A stretch of DNA of 64,000 nucleotides. Origin: DASPKM01 sp035628135. GTDB taxonomy: Bacteria; Bacteroidota; Bacteroidia; Chitinophagales; Chitinophagaceae. The stretch covers positions 62,001 to 126,000 of the forward strand of contig DASPKM010000005.1 of the NCBI GenBank assembly GCA_035628135.1. The letters run 5' to 3'. Numbering within the stretch: the first letter of the stretch is position 1; every line of letters starts with the position of its first letter. The position numbers were made by a program, and so were the translations under genes. This document shows positions 7,047-16,972 of the stretch, piece after piece. The notes beneath the pieces were generated by a model, which had not been told where the DNA came from, ran no database searches, and saw only the letters and a program-made list of their open reading frames with translations.

Positions 7047-8915
7047 ATGGAATACAATCATCCTAATTACGGGCTTTCCAAGAGCAAGGAAGAAATAACT
7101 TCCAAAGACGAATTATGGACGGATGAAGGCATTAATGAACCGTTGCCGCGTGCGGTATTGCGGCACAATGCCCACATTTTATTAGACGGTGAATGGAAGT
7201 TTGAGCATGATGCGGATGACCGTGGGTTGATAGAGGGCTGGCATCTTGGTTATGAATACACGCACACGGCGCTGTGGCCGGGCAGCATAGAGCAACACAT
7301 GGCCGCGGCCAAAGGCCAGCAGGCGGGACATACCTGGCAGGATACCGTGGTGGCCTGGTACGAACGCGAATTTGCCTATAGCATGGAGCCCCAATCGCAT
7401 TCAATGCTGCAATTGACCTTTGGCGCCTGCGGATACGAAACGCGGGTATGGCTCAACGGTATCCCTTTAAAGACCATCGAAGGAGAAGAAGCGCACATTG
7501 GCGAGTATACTTCGTTTTCGTACGAGCTGGACCAGGAAATGCTCAAGCCCATCAACCGGCTTACCGTTCGCATTGCGGATACCATGGATGCAGACATTCC
7601 GCGGGGCAAACAGGAATCGCATGTGTACAAGCGCGGCGGCATCTGGTACCAAACCTACACCGGCGCTGTGCGCAGCATTTGGCTGGAAACAGTTGAACGC
7701 AACAGGCTTCGTTCCAGGGTGGGCGTGGTAAGCATTGTTGAGGACCAACTGGTTCGTATCAACCTCACTACGCGCATACACGACCCCGGTAGTTACATGT
7801 TGCGTTTAAAGATATTTAACCGCAAGCAGGAAAGCAAGGAACCCATTGCTACCGGAGAATTTCCTTTGCGGCTGGAAGCAGGACAAAAGCAACAGCGGGT
7901 AGTGGTAGAAGTTCCCGATGCCCGCTTATGGTCGCCCGAAACACCGCACCTCTATAGGCTGGTGGCACAACTTACCGATGAACAGGGCTATACTGCAGAA
8001 ATAGAAACCCACTTCGGACTGCGCAAGATAGAAGCCCGGGGTTGCTGCATTTACCTGAACAATGAAGGTGTTTATCTCGATGGAATACTATACCAACCCG
8101 GTGCATCCAGCTACGAAGAGATCAAGCGCCACATGCTGGCGATGAAAAAGCTCGGCTGCAACCTGGTGCGCATTCACATTGCGGGGGTAGACCCGCGCAT
8201 ATATAAACTGGCAGACAGGATAGGCATGATGCTGTGGGTAGAAGTACCCAGCCCCCACCGGTCCAGCCACAAGAGCCGCGAAAATCATAAGGAAGAATTG
8301 CATCGCATGCTCGCCCTGATCGAAACGCATCCATCGGTGGTGATCTGGAGCCTGTACAACGAGGATTGGGGCGCGCAGGATATCGCCACCAATGCCGAGA
8401 CCCGGAAATATATTGTCGATACCTATCATTACATGCACATTGAACACCCCCAGTTTTTAGTGGTGGACAACGATGGATGGCAACACATTTCATTGGAAGG
8501 CCGCCTGAAATCTGACCTGCTTACCGCACACCTGTACACACCCGATATACAAAAATGGAAGGAACTGCTGGACAATATGGTGAACGGCGACCTGGACAAA
8601 GTAGCGGTGTTCCCATTGGTAGTGGGCGATCCCTTCTTTTACCGCAAACAGATACCGCTGGTGGTAAGTGAGTGGGGAGGTTTTGGTTTTGTGGATTATG
8701 GAGGGCCAAAGGATGATGAAGAGCGCGCAGAGCTGATCAGGAAATTTAAAAGAGAATTGCGCAACCGTCCCATAGCCGGTGATGTGTACACACAGGCTAC
8801 CAACATCGAGGATGAGCGCAATGGTTTAATAGATGATAGGACCGGCGAACTGAAAGTGCCCGAAGGACTATTGAGTTCAAAGAAACCATTTATCACCAAG
8901 CAACAACCAGTATGA
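7047..8915 (+). CDS. Glycoside hydrolase family 2 protein
   Basis: A 622-residue protein with the three GH2 parts: a jelly-roll sugar-binding domain (residues about 35-220), an immunoglobulin-like domain (about 220-325) and a TIM barrel. The acid/base is Glu439 in SLYNEDW and the nucleophile is Glu542 in VVSEWGGFG. There is no signal peptide, so it probably acts in the cytoplasm, which is uncommon for Bacteroidota GH2 enzymes. The substrate is not readable; beta-galactoside, glucuronide and mannoside enzymes share these motifs. Its stop overlaps the LigD start by 4 nt (ATGA), implying coupled translation with an unrelated DNA-repair gene. Confidence 0.9.
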   Translation: MEYNHPNYGLSKSKEEITSKDELWTDEGINEPLPRAVLRHNAHILLDGEWKFEHDADDRGLIEGWHLGYEYTHTALWPGSIEQHMAAAKGQQAGHTWQDTVVAWYEREFAYSMEPQSHSMLQLTFGACGYETRVWLNGIPLKTIEGEEAHIGEYTSFSYELDQEMLKPINRLTVRIADTMDADIPRGKQESHVYKRGGIWYQTYTGAVRSIWLETVERNRLRSRVGVVSIVEDQLVRINLTTRIHDPGSYMLRLKIFNRKQESKEPIATGEFPLRLEAGQKQQRVVVEVPDARLWSPETPHLYRLVAQLTDEQGYTAEIETHFGLRKIEARGCCIYLNNEGVYLDGILYQPGASSYEEIKRHMLAMKKLGCNLVRIHIAGVDPRIYKLADRIGMMLWVEVPSPHRSSHKSRENHKEELHRMLALIETHPSVVIWSLYNEDWGAQDIATNAETRKYIVDTYHYMHIEHPQFLVVDNDGWQHISLEGRLKSDLLTAHLYTPDIQKWKELLDNMVNGDLDKVAVFPLVVGDPFFYRKQIPLVVSEWGGFGFVDYGGPKDDEERAELIRKFKRELRNRPIAGDVYTQATNIEDERNGLIDDRTGELKVPEGLLSSKKPFITKQQPV

Positions 8916-10945
8916 TAACAACTGCGAGGAAGAAAGGCGCTACGCCGCGCAAAAGCAATGCAAGATTGAAGGGCAGGTCGCCATTTCCTAAAGATATTCA
9001 ACCTATGCTCGCCACATTGGTGGATAAGCCGTTGGACGAACCGGGCTGGTTGTATGAATTGAAATGGGATGGTTATCGAGCCTTGTCGTACATCAATAAT
9101 GGAAAGATCGATATCCGGTCAAGGAACAATAAATCGTTCAATGAAACTTATTATCCCGTTTACAATGCATTGAAGCAATGGGATGTAAAAGCGGTAGTGG
9201 ATGGTGAAATAGCCGTGGTGGATGAAAATGGTTTTTCTGATTTTGCGGATCTACAGGCCTGGCGCAGCGAAGCCGATGGTCAACTGATGTATTATGTGTT
9301 CGACCTCTTATGGCTGGATGGTGTTGACCTGATGCAACAACCATTGATTGAAAGAAGGAATTTACTGCGTTCCATCATGCCGCCCGATGACGGCATCATT
9401 AGACTCAGTGAAAATTTCGATGCTTCGGGCGCAGAGTTGTTTGCGGCCACCCACAAGATCGGGCTGGAAGGCATCATTGCAAAAAAAAGCGATAGCAAAT
9501 ACGTGCCCGGCACTCGTTCTAAGGAATGGCTGAAAATTAAAACCGAGCAGCGGCAGGAAGCTATCATTGGCGGGTACACTCTCAATGAAGGCACGAATAA
9601 ATTATTCAGCGCATTGTTGCTGGGATTGCATGAGAACGGTGAGTTTCGCTTTATCGGTCCGGTAGGAACGGGCTTCAATAAGAAAATGCAGGAAGAGATA
9701 TTGAGAAAGTTGCAACCGCTTGTGATTAAAAAATGTCCTTTCTCCGAAGAGCCGGACTATAATAAACCTTCGCGGTTCAGGCCCAATCCGCCGAAAGCGG
9801 AAGTTACATGGGTTAGCCCAAAGGTTGTTGTGGAGATAAGTTACCGTGAACTTACAAAGGATGGCAGTATCAGGCATCCATCGTTTAAGGGCTTGCGGGA
9901 GGATAAGACGGCAAAGGAGGTAAGAAGAGAATTGCCGCAGCACATTGAGAGCGTAAAAAAAGAGGAGAAGACGGTGTTGCACAAAAATGCGCCGGCGCCG
10001 AAGAAGGAAAGGAAAACTTTATTGAACCCGGCGGATGAAACACAGGTGCGCAGTGTTGGCGGGCATGAGCTGAAATTCACGAACCTTAGTAAAATTTATT
10101 GGCCGAAGGAGAACGTCACCAAGCGTGACATGATCAACTATTATTACCAGGTGGCGCCGTACATGTTACCGTATATGAAGGACCGGCCGCAAACACTCAA
10201 CCGTTTCCCCCATGGCATTCATGGCGAAAGCTTTTACCAGAAAGACGTAAAGGGCAAAGTGCCGGGCTGGATGACCACCTTTCCATATTATAGCGAAGCG
10301 GATCAGCGCGAGAAAGAATTCTTGGTCATCAGCAATGAAGCCGGCCTGTTGTATGTTGCGGCGCTCGGCTGCATCGAGATCAACCCGTGGAGCAGCCGCA
10401 TTGAATCGCCCGACAATCCTGATTGGTGCATTATCGATCTGGATCCCGATAAGAACCCATTCGACCAGGTGATACGCGCCGCGCAGGTTACAAAGGACGT
10501 GCTGGACAATTTTGATATACCGGCGTATTGCAAGACCTCCGGCTCAACAGGATTGCATATTTATATTCCATTGGGTGCAAAATATACTTATGAAGATTCA
10601 AAGGAATTTGGCAGGAAGATCGCGAAACTGGTACACAGGGAGCTGCCGGAATTTACGAGCATAGAACGGTTGACGGAAAAAAGAAGGGGCAAGCTGTATC
10701 TCGATTTTTTACAGAACCGCCCGCAGGCAACTGTTGCAGGTCCTTACTCCCTGCGGCCCAAGCCCGCGGCCCCGGCATCTGCTCCCTTACATTGGGATGA
10801 AGTAAAGAAAGGATTGCGCATACAGGACTTCAATATTTTCAATATGATGGACAGGTTAAAGGAAACGGGGGATTTGTTTAAGGGCGTGTTGGGAAAGGGG
10901 ATTAACCTGGAGAAGATCGACAAGAAGCTGGAGGGATATTTGTGA
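8912..10945 (+). CDS. ligD: DNA ligase D (ligase-polymerase, no PE domain)
   Basis: A 677-residue protein for non-homologous end joining. The ATP-dependent ligase comes first: adenylation Lys51 in ELKWDGYR, LEGIIAKKSDSKY, then an OB-fold with FIGPVGTGF. The archaeo-eukaryotic primase-type polymerase starts near residue 378 (GGHELKFTNLSKIYWPKE), with metal-binding IDLDPD near residue 510 and KTSGSTGLHIYIPLG. The 3'-phosphoesterase domain is missing, and the order is ligase then polymerase. The first 25 residues are basic. ATG overlaps the GH2 stop by 4 nt. A second, different LigD lies at the right end of the window. Confidence 0.95.
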   Translation: MITTARKKGATPRKSNARLKGRSPFPKDIQPMLATLVDKPLDEPGWLYELKWDGYRALSYINNGKIDIRSRNNKSFNETYYPVYNALKQWDVKAVVDGEIAVVDENGFSDFADLQAWRSEADGQLMYYVFDLLWLDGVDLMQQPLIERRNLLRSIMPPDDGIIRLSENFDASGAELFAATHKIGLEGIIAKKSDSKYVPGTRSKEWLKIKTEQRQEAIIGGYTLNEGTNKLFSALLLGLHENGEFRFIGPVGTGFNKKMQEEILRKLQPLVIKKCPFSEEPDYNKPSRFRPNPPKAEVTWVSPKVVVEISYRELTKDGSIRHPSFKGLREDKTAKEVRRELPQHIESVKKEEKTVLHKNAPAPKKERKTLLNPADETQVRSVGGHELKFTNLSKIYWPKENVTKRDMINYYYQVAPYMLPYMKDRPQTLNRFPHGIHGESFYQKDVKGKVPGWMTTFPYYSEADQREKEFLVISNEAGLLYVAALGCIEINPWSSRIESPDNPDWCIIDLDPDKNPFDQVIRAAQVTKDVLDNFDIPAYCKTSGSTGLHIYIPLGAKYTYEDSKEFGRKIAKLVHRELPEFTSIERLTEKRRGKLYLDFLQNRPQATVAGPYSLRPKPAAPASAPLHWDEVKKGLRIQDFNIFNMMDRLKETGDLFKGVLGKGINLEKIDKKLEGYL

Positions 10946-10956
10946 TCGAAGAAAAG

Positions 10957-11679
10957 CTATTCTACCAGCCGCTTGCTTTTTTTCAAATAACGCACATACA
11001 GGTATAATAACAGCAGTACCGGCAGAATAATGCCCAGTAGTGTATTGCGCAGGCGTGTATCATGATCCGTGATCTGCGGGTACTTCAGCAGCAACAACAA
11101 TGCAATGCCCGTAAGCCATAGGTACTGCGTGTTGTATTCTTTCAATATCCAGCGCTTCCATTTAAACTCCATGCTGTTGAAGGTTGTTGAAAGGCCCGCG
11201 AAAGAGGGTAACCAGCGGTTCACTTTTTTACAATAGACCGCATAGCTTTCCCCGAACTTATTACGCAAAAAATTTTCTTCGGCCAATACAATGGCGTGAT
11301 AGATGAGCATGAACAAAGGCATTATCACCACTACGTACAATAAGGAGTTGGAAAGAACGCCTACGCCGAGCAGCATGAGAATATTGCCTACGTACAAAGG
11401 GTTGCGGCAGTGATTGAAAAGGCCTTGCGTTACCAGGTCGTCGGCATACACCTTTCCGTCCTTTCCGCCGCGGATGATGTAGGCCAATCCAATGGTAGCG
11501 CCCCGAATAAGCTGACCTGATATGGTGATGAACAGCCCGATGATGATGGGCCAAATCCAATATTTCGGACCGAGATATTCCTCTTGGAACAAGGCGGGAG
11601 AGGGAATAAACAATAGGGCGTACAAAAAAATGAACAACAGGTTCCTGTATTTAAAGAAGAAGTTCCCTATTGCGACCAT
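10957..11679 (-). CDS. ICMT/PEMT-type membrane methyltransferase
   Basis: A 240-residue membrane protein with about five to six helices. The signature is GLFNHCRNPLYVGNILMLLGVG followed by AEENFLRNKFGESYAVYCKKVNRWLP, the SAM-binding region of isoprenylcysteine carboxyl methyltransferase-like proteins. Bacterial members methylate lipids or unknown acceptors. Its start codon overlaps the CmoA-like stop by one base (TAATG), so the two are translated together and may act in one pathway. The substrate is unknown. Confidence 0.78.
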   Translation of the reverse strand: MVAIGNFFFKYRNLLFIFLYALLFIPSPALFQEEYLGPKYWIWPIIIGLFITISGQLIRGATIGLAYIIRGGKDGKVYADDLVTQGLFNHCRNPLYVGNILMLLGVGVLSNSLLYVVVIMPLFMLIYHAIVLAEENFLRNKFGESYAVYCKKVNRWLPSFAGLSTTFNSMEFKWKRWILKEYNTQYLWLTGIALLLLLKYPQITDHDTRLRNTLLGIILPVLLLLYLYVRYLKKSKRLVE

Positions 11680-12407
11680 TACATTTTTTTTGCGATGAAG
11701 CCCGCGAAGTTATACCATTTGAAAAACTGCTCGCAATGTGCAAAGCCCACGTTCCGCATCAGGGTAATATTTTCGCTGAGCTTATAGGGTATCAGCACAT
11801 TTTCCAGCGCTTCTCTTTTTTGTGCGATCTCCATTTCGCTGTAATGGTTGCGCCGCTTCATGTCGTAGTAGTATTTTATAAAGTCGCGGTTGAACAGGCT
11901 GTCTTCCGCCAGGATCTTTTCTATCACTATCAGCGCGCCGCCTGGTAACAGGCCATCGAAAATATCCTTCAACAGGCGCTCCCGGTTAATGGGGCGTACA
12001 AACTGTAATGTAAGGCATAGCACTACTACAGAAGCGTTTTCGATGTTAACTCCCTGGTTCAGGTCGGCTACCTGCAGCCTGTAAGGCCTTACAAAGCCGC
12101 TTTGGTGCAGCTTGATCTCGCATTTTTTGAGCATGTCGGGCGAGTCGTCGATGCCGATGAACCGGATGTGTTCGGGAATGCTTTCGTTCATACAGATCAT
12201 GGTGGCGCCGGTTGCGCATCCGAGGTCGTAAATATTGGAATTGTCCTGGTAGTGGTCGGCAGCTATTTCGCCCATCATCCGCTGCATTTCTTCGTAAAAG
12301 GGAACCGAACGTACTACCATGTCGTCAAAGACGCCGGCTACCTTGCTGCTAAACTTGAAATCGGATGTCCTGGAAAGCGTTTGCTTGAATACTTCGTCTT
12401 TTTGCAT
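11679..12407 (-). CDS. CmoA-like class I SAM enzyme (carboxy-SAM synthase family)
   Basis: A 242-residue Rossmann-fold protein close in length and layout to CmoA, which turns SAM and prephenate into carboxy-SAM for tRNA wobble uridine. Visible are VFDDMVVRSVPFYEEMQRMM, the SAM-binding YDLGCATGATM, FIGIDDSPDML, and YYDMKRRNHYSEMEIAQKREALENVLIPY. The latter two match the CmoA pattern. The partner CmoB is not in the window. Instead it is coupled to an ICMT-like methyltransferase. Either a true CmoA or a relative recruited to another reaction is possible, so I leave the symbol empty. Confidence 0.8.
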   Translation of the reverse strand: MQKDEVFKQTLSRTSDFKFSSKVAGVFDDMVVRSVPFYEEMQRMMGEIAADHYQDNSNIYDLGCATGATMICMNESIPEHIRFIGIDDSPDMLKKCEIKLHQSGFVRPYRLQVADLNQGVNIENASVVVLCLTLQFVRPINRERLLKDIFDGLLPGGALIVIEKILAEDSLFNRDFIKYYYDMKRRNHYSEMEIAQKREALENVLIPYKLSENITLMRNVGFAHCEQFFKWYNFAGFIAKKM

Positions 12408-12520
12408 AGCGATGGATACGTTGAGATTAATAAGGCGCCTTAACTATAGCTTAGTGCTGCTTCGAAACTCAATGCCAGTCTGTATTATATTGAAGATAGG
12501 CAATAAAGTGAAAAAAATAT

Positions 12521-12739
12521 TCATTCAACGTACCACTTGCCTTCGTCGTCTTTGGCGTAGGAAAGTCCATTGCTCATAACGTGCACCAGCCTCCCGTTTT
12601 TAGGATGGACATAATTCTTTTGCTCGTATACCCTGATGCCGTTGTTTTCCCTGGTAAGGTATACGATCAGCGCATGGAGCGTGGGGGCCACCTCGTGCAG
12701 CCATTGTTCATCGCTTTCTCTTACAAATGCCTGGCTCAT
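12521..12739 (-). CDS. Small conserved hypothetical protein (72 aa)
   Basis: This 72-residue frame has normal coding character: a helix (QWLHEVAPTLHALIVYLTRE), then strands IRVYEQKNY and HVMSNGLSYAKDDEGKWYV. I recall very similar small proteins in related Bacteroidota but cannot verify this. There is no signal or membrane segment. It lies alone between CmoA and the sensor kinase, divergent from the latter. Function unknown. Confidence 0.65.
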   Translation of the reverse strand: MSQAFVRESDEQWLHEVAPTLHALIVYLTRENNGIRVYEQKNYVHPKNGRLVHVMSNGLSYAKDDEGKWYVE

Positions 12740-12900
12740 AAGGTAAAGGTCGAAAAAATTGTGCCGTAACGGCGATCAATGTTTCCTTAAATGGGAATTC
12801 AGTACCGGTATTTAGCCTTAATTTCGTTGTGTCCGCTTGCAAATTAAGGCCCCGCCTTTAGCTGCAATACCGTCTGATACTCAAACCATAAACAGAAAAA

Positions 12901-15087
12901 ATGGATATAAGGGAACTTCCTGTTCCAACGGCAGATTACGAACGACTGGAAATACTGTTGCACGGCCAATCCGAGATACTGGAAATGATCTCCAGGGGCG
13001 CTGACCTTCCTGCTATACTGGAAGCCATTGTTCAATGGGTAGAGTTGCAGAGCAATAACAACTTCTTTGCCTCCATATTGTTGATGGATGATGAGGGAAA
13101 GCGCCTGCTGCATGGCGCCGCTCCCGGCCTGCCCGATGAATACAACCAGGCCATTCACGGTTGTGCCATCGGGCCCAATACCGGTTCCTGCGGTACTGCC
13201 GCTTATTTGGCCGAAACGGTCATTGTAGAAGATATTGAAACTGATGTTCGCTGGAAAGATTACCGCAACCTTGCCCTGCCATTCAACCTCCGCGCATGCT
13301 GGTCTACGCCTCTGCTTACAAAAGACGGTAAGGTGCTGGGCACTTTTGCTATCTATTATACAGAACCGAAAAAGCCCAGTTTCGACGATCTGCAGATCAT
13401 AAGACTGGTGAGCCGCACCGCTGTTATTGCCATTGAGCATAAGACGGCCGAAGAAGAGCGCGAACGGCTGTTGAAGAATGAAATGCAAACCGAAAAGCGG
13501 TTCAGGATCATGATCGAGCAAGCCCCCGTGGCCATAGGTGTGATCAAAGGCAGGGACCTCATCATAGATAACGCCAATGAAGCCCTTTTGCAATTGTGGG
13601 GTAAGGACAAGAGCGTGATTGGAAAACCGTTGCTGGCAGGATTGCCGGAAATTGCCGGGCAGGCATTTCCCGATTTATTGATCGGCGTCATTAATTCAGG
13701 ACAGCCGCATTATGGATATGAGGCCCAGGCCAGGCTGAAACGCAATGGCGAGATGGAGGACGGTTATTTCAATTATGTATATGCGCCGTATTACGAAGAC
13801 GGAGTACAAACAGGCGTGCAGATAGTGGCCAGCGAAGTAACTCAGCAGGTACTTGCCAAAAAACGACTGGAAGAAAGTGAAAAGCGTTTCCGCAACCTGG
13901 TAGAAGAGGCGCCGGTTGCCACTGCCATTTACAGCGGGCGCGAAATGATCGTATCGCTGGCCAATGATGCCATGTTGAAACTATGGGGTAAAGACGCTTC
14001 CATTATCGGTAAGCCGCTGCATCTCGGGCTTCCTGAATTGAAAGGCCAGCCATTCCCGCAATTGCTGGATGATGTATTTACCTCGGGCAAAGCTTACTCC
14101 GACAACGAAGCCAGGGCCGACCTGGTAGTAGACGGGGTGTTGCAACCATTCTATTTCAATTTTACGTATAAGCCTCTCCGTGATATTAACGGAAACGTAT
14201 ACGCGATATTAAACATGGCCGTGGATGTTACCCAGGGTTATTTATCGCGGCGCGAAGTAGAGATACAAAAGGAACGTTACCGTACCCTGGCCACGGAGCT
14301 GGAAACAAGGGTGCAGGAAAGAACCCGCGACCTGCAACGCGCCAACGAAAGCCTGGAGCGCTCCAATGCCGAGCTGGCACAATATGCTTACGTGGCCTCG
14401 CACGACCTGCAGGAACCGCTGCGCAAGATACGCGTGTTCAGCAGCTTGTTGAAAGACAGGCACGAGCTGAGCGTTGCAGCCGACGATCTGCTGTCGAGAA
14501 TAATAGCGTCTTCTGAAAGAATGTCGCAGCTCATCAACGACCTGCTGGAGTTTTCACGATTGCTCAACACAGGCAGGGCCTTTCAGGCCACCGACCTGAA
14601 CGAAGTTTTGCTGAATGTAACGCGTGATTTTGAGTTGTCCATTAAGGAAAAGAATGCGACCATCACCATCGGGAACCTGCCGGTATTGGAAGCCGTTCCC
14701 TTGCAAATGAACCAGCTTTTCAACAACCTCCTTTCCAATTCGCTGAAGTTTACACACGAAGACAGGAAACCTCACATAACAGTGCAGGCGCAAAAGCTAA
14801 GCAAAGAACAAGTATTGAATTATCGTTTGCAAGCGGGCCGCGAATATTTTGAAATCATCTTTTCTGATAACGGCATCGGCTTCGAACCTCACTATGCGGA
14901 GCAGGTATTCGAAGTGTTCAAGCGGTTGCACGATAAGCATGCATATCCCGGCTCCGGTATTGGACTCTCGCTTTGCCGGAAGATCGTCGACAACCACCAG
15001 GGACATATGTTTGCAACGTCAGAAGAAGGAGCGGGTACGGTATTTCATATCATTTTGCCGCAGAAAACAAATCACCGATCACTTTAA
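12901..15087 (+). CDS. GAF-PAS-PAS sensor histidine kinase
   Basis: A 728-residue cytoplasmic kinase without membrane helices. A GAF domain occupies residues 15-185, two successive similar PAS domains follow (about 200-320 and 335-450; both carry an LWGKD...GKPL...LPEL motif), then a coiled-coil linker. The HisKA domain has phospho-acceptor His501 in YVASHDLQEPLRK. The HATPase has an N box (FNNLLSNSLKFTHED), G1 (DNGIGFE) and G2 (GSGIGLSLC). It lacks a receiver domain, and no response regulator lies next to it. Its last 9 bases overlap the end of the convergent OmpA gene. Confidence 0.93.
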   Translation: MDIRELPVPTADYERLEILLHGQSEILEMISRGADLPAILEAIVQWVELQSNNNFFASILLMDDEGKRLLHGAAPGLPDEYNQAIHGCAIGPNTGSCGTAAYLAETVIVEDIETDVRWKDYRNLALPFNLRACWSTPLLTKDGKVLGTFAIYYTEPKKPSFDDLQIIRLVSRTAVIAIEHKTAEEERERLLKNEMQTEKRFRIMIEQAPVAIGVIKGRDLIIDNANEALLQLWGKDKSVIGKPLLAGLPEIAGQAFPDLLIGVINSGQPHYGYEAQARLKRNGEMEDGYFNYVYAPYYEDGVQTGVQIVASEVTQQVLAKKRLEESEKRFRNLVEEAPVATAIYSGREMIVSLANDAMLKLWGKDASIIGKPLHLGLPELKGQPFPQLLDDVFTSGKAYSDNEARADLVVDGVLQPFYFNFTYKPLRDINGNVYAILNMAVDVTQGYLSRREVEIQKERYRTLATELETRVQERTRDLQRANESLERSNAELAQYAYVASHDLQEPLRKIRVFSSLLKDRHELSVAADDLLSRIIASSERMSQLINDLLEFSRLLNTGRAFQATDLNEVLLNVTRDFELSIKEKNATITIGNLPVLEAVPLQMNQLFNNLLSNSLKFTHEDRKPHITVQAQKLSKEQVLNYRLQAGREYFEIIFSDNGIGFEPHYAEQVFEVFKRLHDKHAYPGSGIGLSLCRKIVDNHQGHMFATSEEGAGTVFHIILPQKTNHRSL

Positions 15088-16179
15088 TTTCACGAACTCT
15101 ACTCTCCGGTTATTCGCTTTTCCTTCCACGGTGTTATTATTATCCACGGGAGCGCTTTCGCCTTTACCCTCAATTTCAAGGTTGTTGGCATCTATGCCGA
15201 ATTCCTTGACTAAAAAATCCTTTACGGCGGCTGCCCTGCGGCGCGAAAGGTCTGCGTTGAATTTATCATCGCCATCGGAATCGGTGTGTCCAATGATCCT
15301 GAATTTGGTGCCGGGGTTTTCTTTCAGCACATTGCTGATATCTTTCAGCACGCCATACGATGCGGGCTGCAGGCTGGCTGTATTAGGATCGAACAAAATG
15401 CCGCGGGTCACGAACTTTCCCTGCGTCATCATTTTATTCCGCGTATCGGCTGCGCCAACAGCCAGCCTGATGTTGTTGATCACAAAATAATCGTTGAGGT
15501 CATTGGGCGATTGCGCAGCGAAGGTAATCGCATTGTATTTGGTCAATGAATCGAACACGCGGGGAACGTCAAACACCTTTTCTCCATTTACGTATACGCG
15601 CAGGCGTTGGTTTTGCCGCCAGATGGAAATGTGCGCGAAATTGTTACTGCCATTGTCCCATGCATCGTGCTCTATGTCGCTATCGACGGAATGATTGCCA
15701 TCCCTGCCTGCTATCAGTTTTATATTGCCGCGGCGCTGTTCCAGGATAGCCGGCTGAAACTCGAAGTGTATAGCATGGGAGCCTCTCCAGTTCACGTAAT
15801 GATGGTAATCCCTGTAATCATCCGGTGATTCGAAGCTGGCAATATTCAATACAAATGGAACGGCATTCCAGTCGGGGTTTATGCCCAGGTCGAATTCGAG
15901 TGTGAAGTTCTCGGGCAGGTTGTTGATGAACTCGGGATGAAAAACGCCTTCCTTGTTTATCTTGAACCATTTGCCTGGCTTGTTGTTCAGCGTAACTACT
16001 TCGGCCGTTGCATTGGTGTTCCATTTAACCGGGAAGTCGCCGAGTTGGGCGGCGCTGAAGTCTTCATAAGCAATCAGTTTTTCGCCCGGAACAAAATCGT
16101 ATTTGGTATTGAAGGTTTGCTGCGCCATGGATAATACGGCTGAAACCATGAACAGCATGGAAAGTAAGATGGATTTCAT
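15079..16179 (-). CDS. OmpA-family outer-membrane protein with LamG-like N-domain
   Basis: A 366-residue protein with a signal peptide (MKSILLSMLFMVSAVLSMAQ), a beta-rich N-terminal domain that looks like a concanavalin/LamG jelly roll (FTLEFDLGINPDW... ISIWRQNQRLRVYVNGEKVFDVP), and a C-terminal OmpA peptidoglycan-binding domain (FRIIGHTDSDGDDKFNADLSRRRAAAVKDFL ... NNRRVEF). It probably links the outer membrane to peptidoglycan. A good Bacteroidota promoter lies 36-66 nt upstream. The 3' end overlaps the convergent kinase gene by 9 bp. Confidence 0.88.
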   Translation of the reverse strand: MKSILLSMLFMVSAVLSMAQQTFNTKYDFVPGEKLIAYEDFSAAQLGDFPVKWNTNATAEVVTLNNKPGKWFKINKEGVFHPEFINNLPENFTLEFDLGINPDWNAVPFVLNIASFESPDDYRDYHHYVNWRGSHAIHFEFQPAILEQRRGNIKLIAGRDGNHSVDSDIEHDAWDNGSNNFAHISIWRQNQRLRVYVNGEKVFDVPRVFDSLTKYNAITFAAQSPNDLNDYFVINNIRLAVGAADTRNKMMTQGKFVTRGILFDPNTASLQPASYGVLKDISNVLKENPGTKFRIIGHTDSDGDDKFNADLSRRRAAAVKDFLVKEFGIDANNLEIEGKGESAPVDNNNTVEGKANNRRVEFVKLK

Positions 16180-16214
16180 ACATCACTATTTGATAAGGAA
16201 AAAATTTTGCAGTA

Positions 16215-16245
16215 CAAATGTATCGGACACAGGAAGCCGCGACAA
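16215..16245 (-). promoter_or_regulatory. Bacteroidota-type promoter of the OmpA-family gene
   Basis: On the minus strand TTG (complement of 16243-16245), 20 nt, then TACATTTG (complement of 16215-16222). This fits the TTG-N17-23-TAnnTTTG consensus of the major sigma factor in this phylum. The start codon is 36 nt downstream. Confidence 0.65.
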
Positions 16246-16274
16246 TCATATAAGCATATGAATCGTCGTCGATC

Positions 16275-16922
16275 TTATGGCAGCAACTTTTCCTTTAATG
16301 CCTTGGCTACCGCTTCAGATTTTGAATTGATGTGCAATTTTTTGTAGATATTATTGATGTGAGAACGGACTGTTCCAATGCTGATATTGCAATGGTCTGC
16401 GATCATTTTATAGCTGTCGCCATTAACCAGGCATTGCAGGATGGCGGTTTCTTTTTGCGAGAGCGTATAATCATTGGATGGAGTGCTTACCGGCTGGCGG
16501 TTGAAAAATGTAAGCACTTTTTTTACGATGGATGCATTCATGGAAGCGCCGCCATCACGGATCTCTGCAATGGCTTCCAGTATGCGGCCCGGTGGTGTTT
16601 TCTTTAGTAGATACCCGCTGGCCCCAGAAAGAATTGCATCGAAAATTTTTTCATCGTCATCATATACGGTAAGTATCAGCACATCTATTCCCGGAAAATG
16701 TGATTTCACCAGGCTCGTGGCTTTGATGCCATTCAGCGAAGGCATGTCAATGTCCATTAATATTACCTGTGGTTGTATTGCTGTTAGCCGGTCAAGGATA
16801 TTTTCGGCGGATGACAGGGAGAACAATACTTCATACCCGGGACTGTCATCGATAAACTGATGCAGGCTTTCCCTGAAATAGTCATTATCCTCGCAAAGCG
16901 CTACTGTAATGGTTTTGCTCAT
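16275..16922 (-). CDS. NarL/LuxR-family response regulator
   Basis: A 215-residue regulator. The receiver domain has the acidic pair in ALCEDND, phospho-acceptor Asp57 in VILMDIDMPS, a Thr in LILTVYDD and Lys in LLKKTPP. The C-terminal GerE helix-turn-helix reads LSQKETAILQCLVNGDSYKMIADHCNISIGTVRSHINNIYKKLHI. I chose ATG 16922 because the receiver domain begins directly there; the frame extends 14 codons further without homology. It lies 50 nt after the propeller kinase and is its obvious partner. Confidence 0.92.
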   Translation of the reverse strand: MSKTITVALCEDNDYFRESLHQFIDDSPGYEVLFSLSSAENILDRLTAIQPQVILMDIDMPSLNGIKATSLVKSHFPGIDVLILTVYDDDEKIFDAILSGASGYLLKKTPPGRILEAIAEIRDGGASMNASIVKKVLTFFNRQPVSTPSNDYTLSQKETAILQCLVNGDSYKMIADHCNISIGTVRSHINNIYKKLHINSKSEAVAKALKEKLLP

Positions 16923-16972
16923 AAGTGCCGCGTTTAAGGTAAGCATTCCTGCAAATCCGGGCAACCATATAA

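Noticed and set aside
12850..13593. Minus-strand frame of 249 residues inside the sensor kinase
   Set aside because: It lies antisense to GAF and PAS domains with clear homology and shows no motif.
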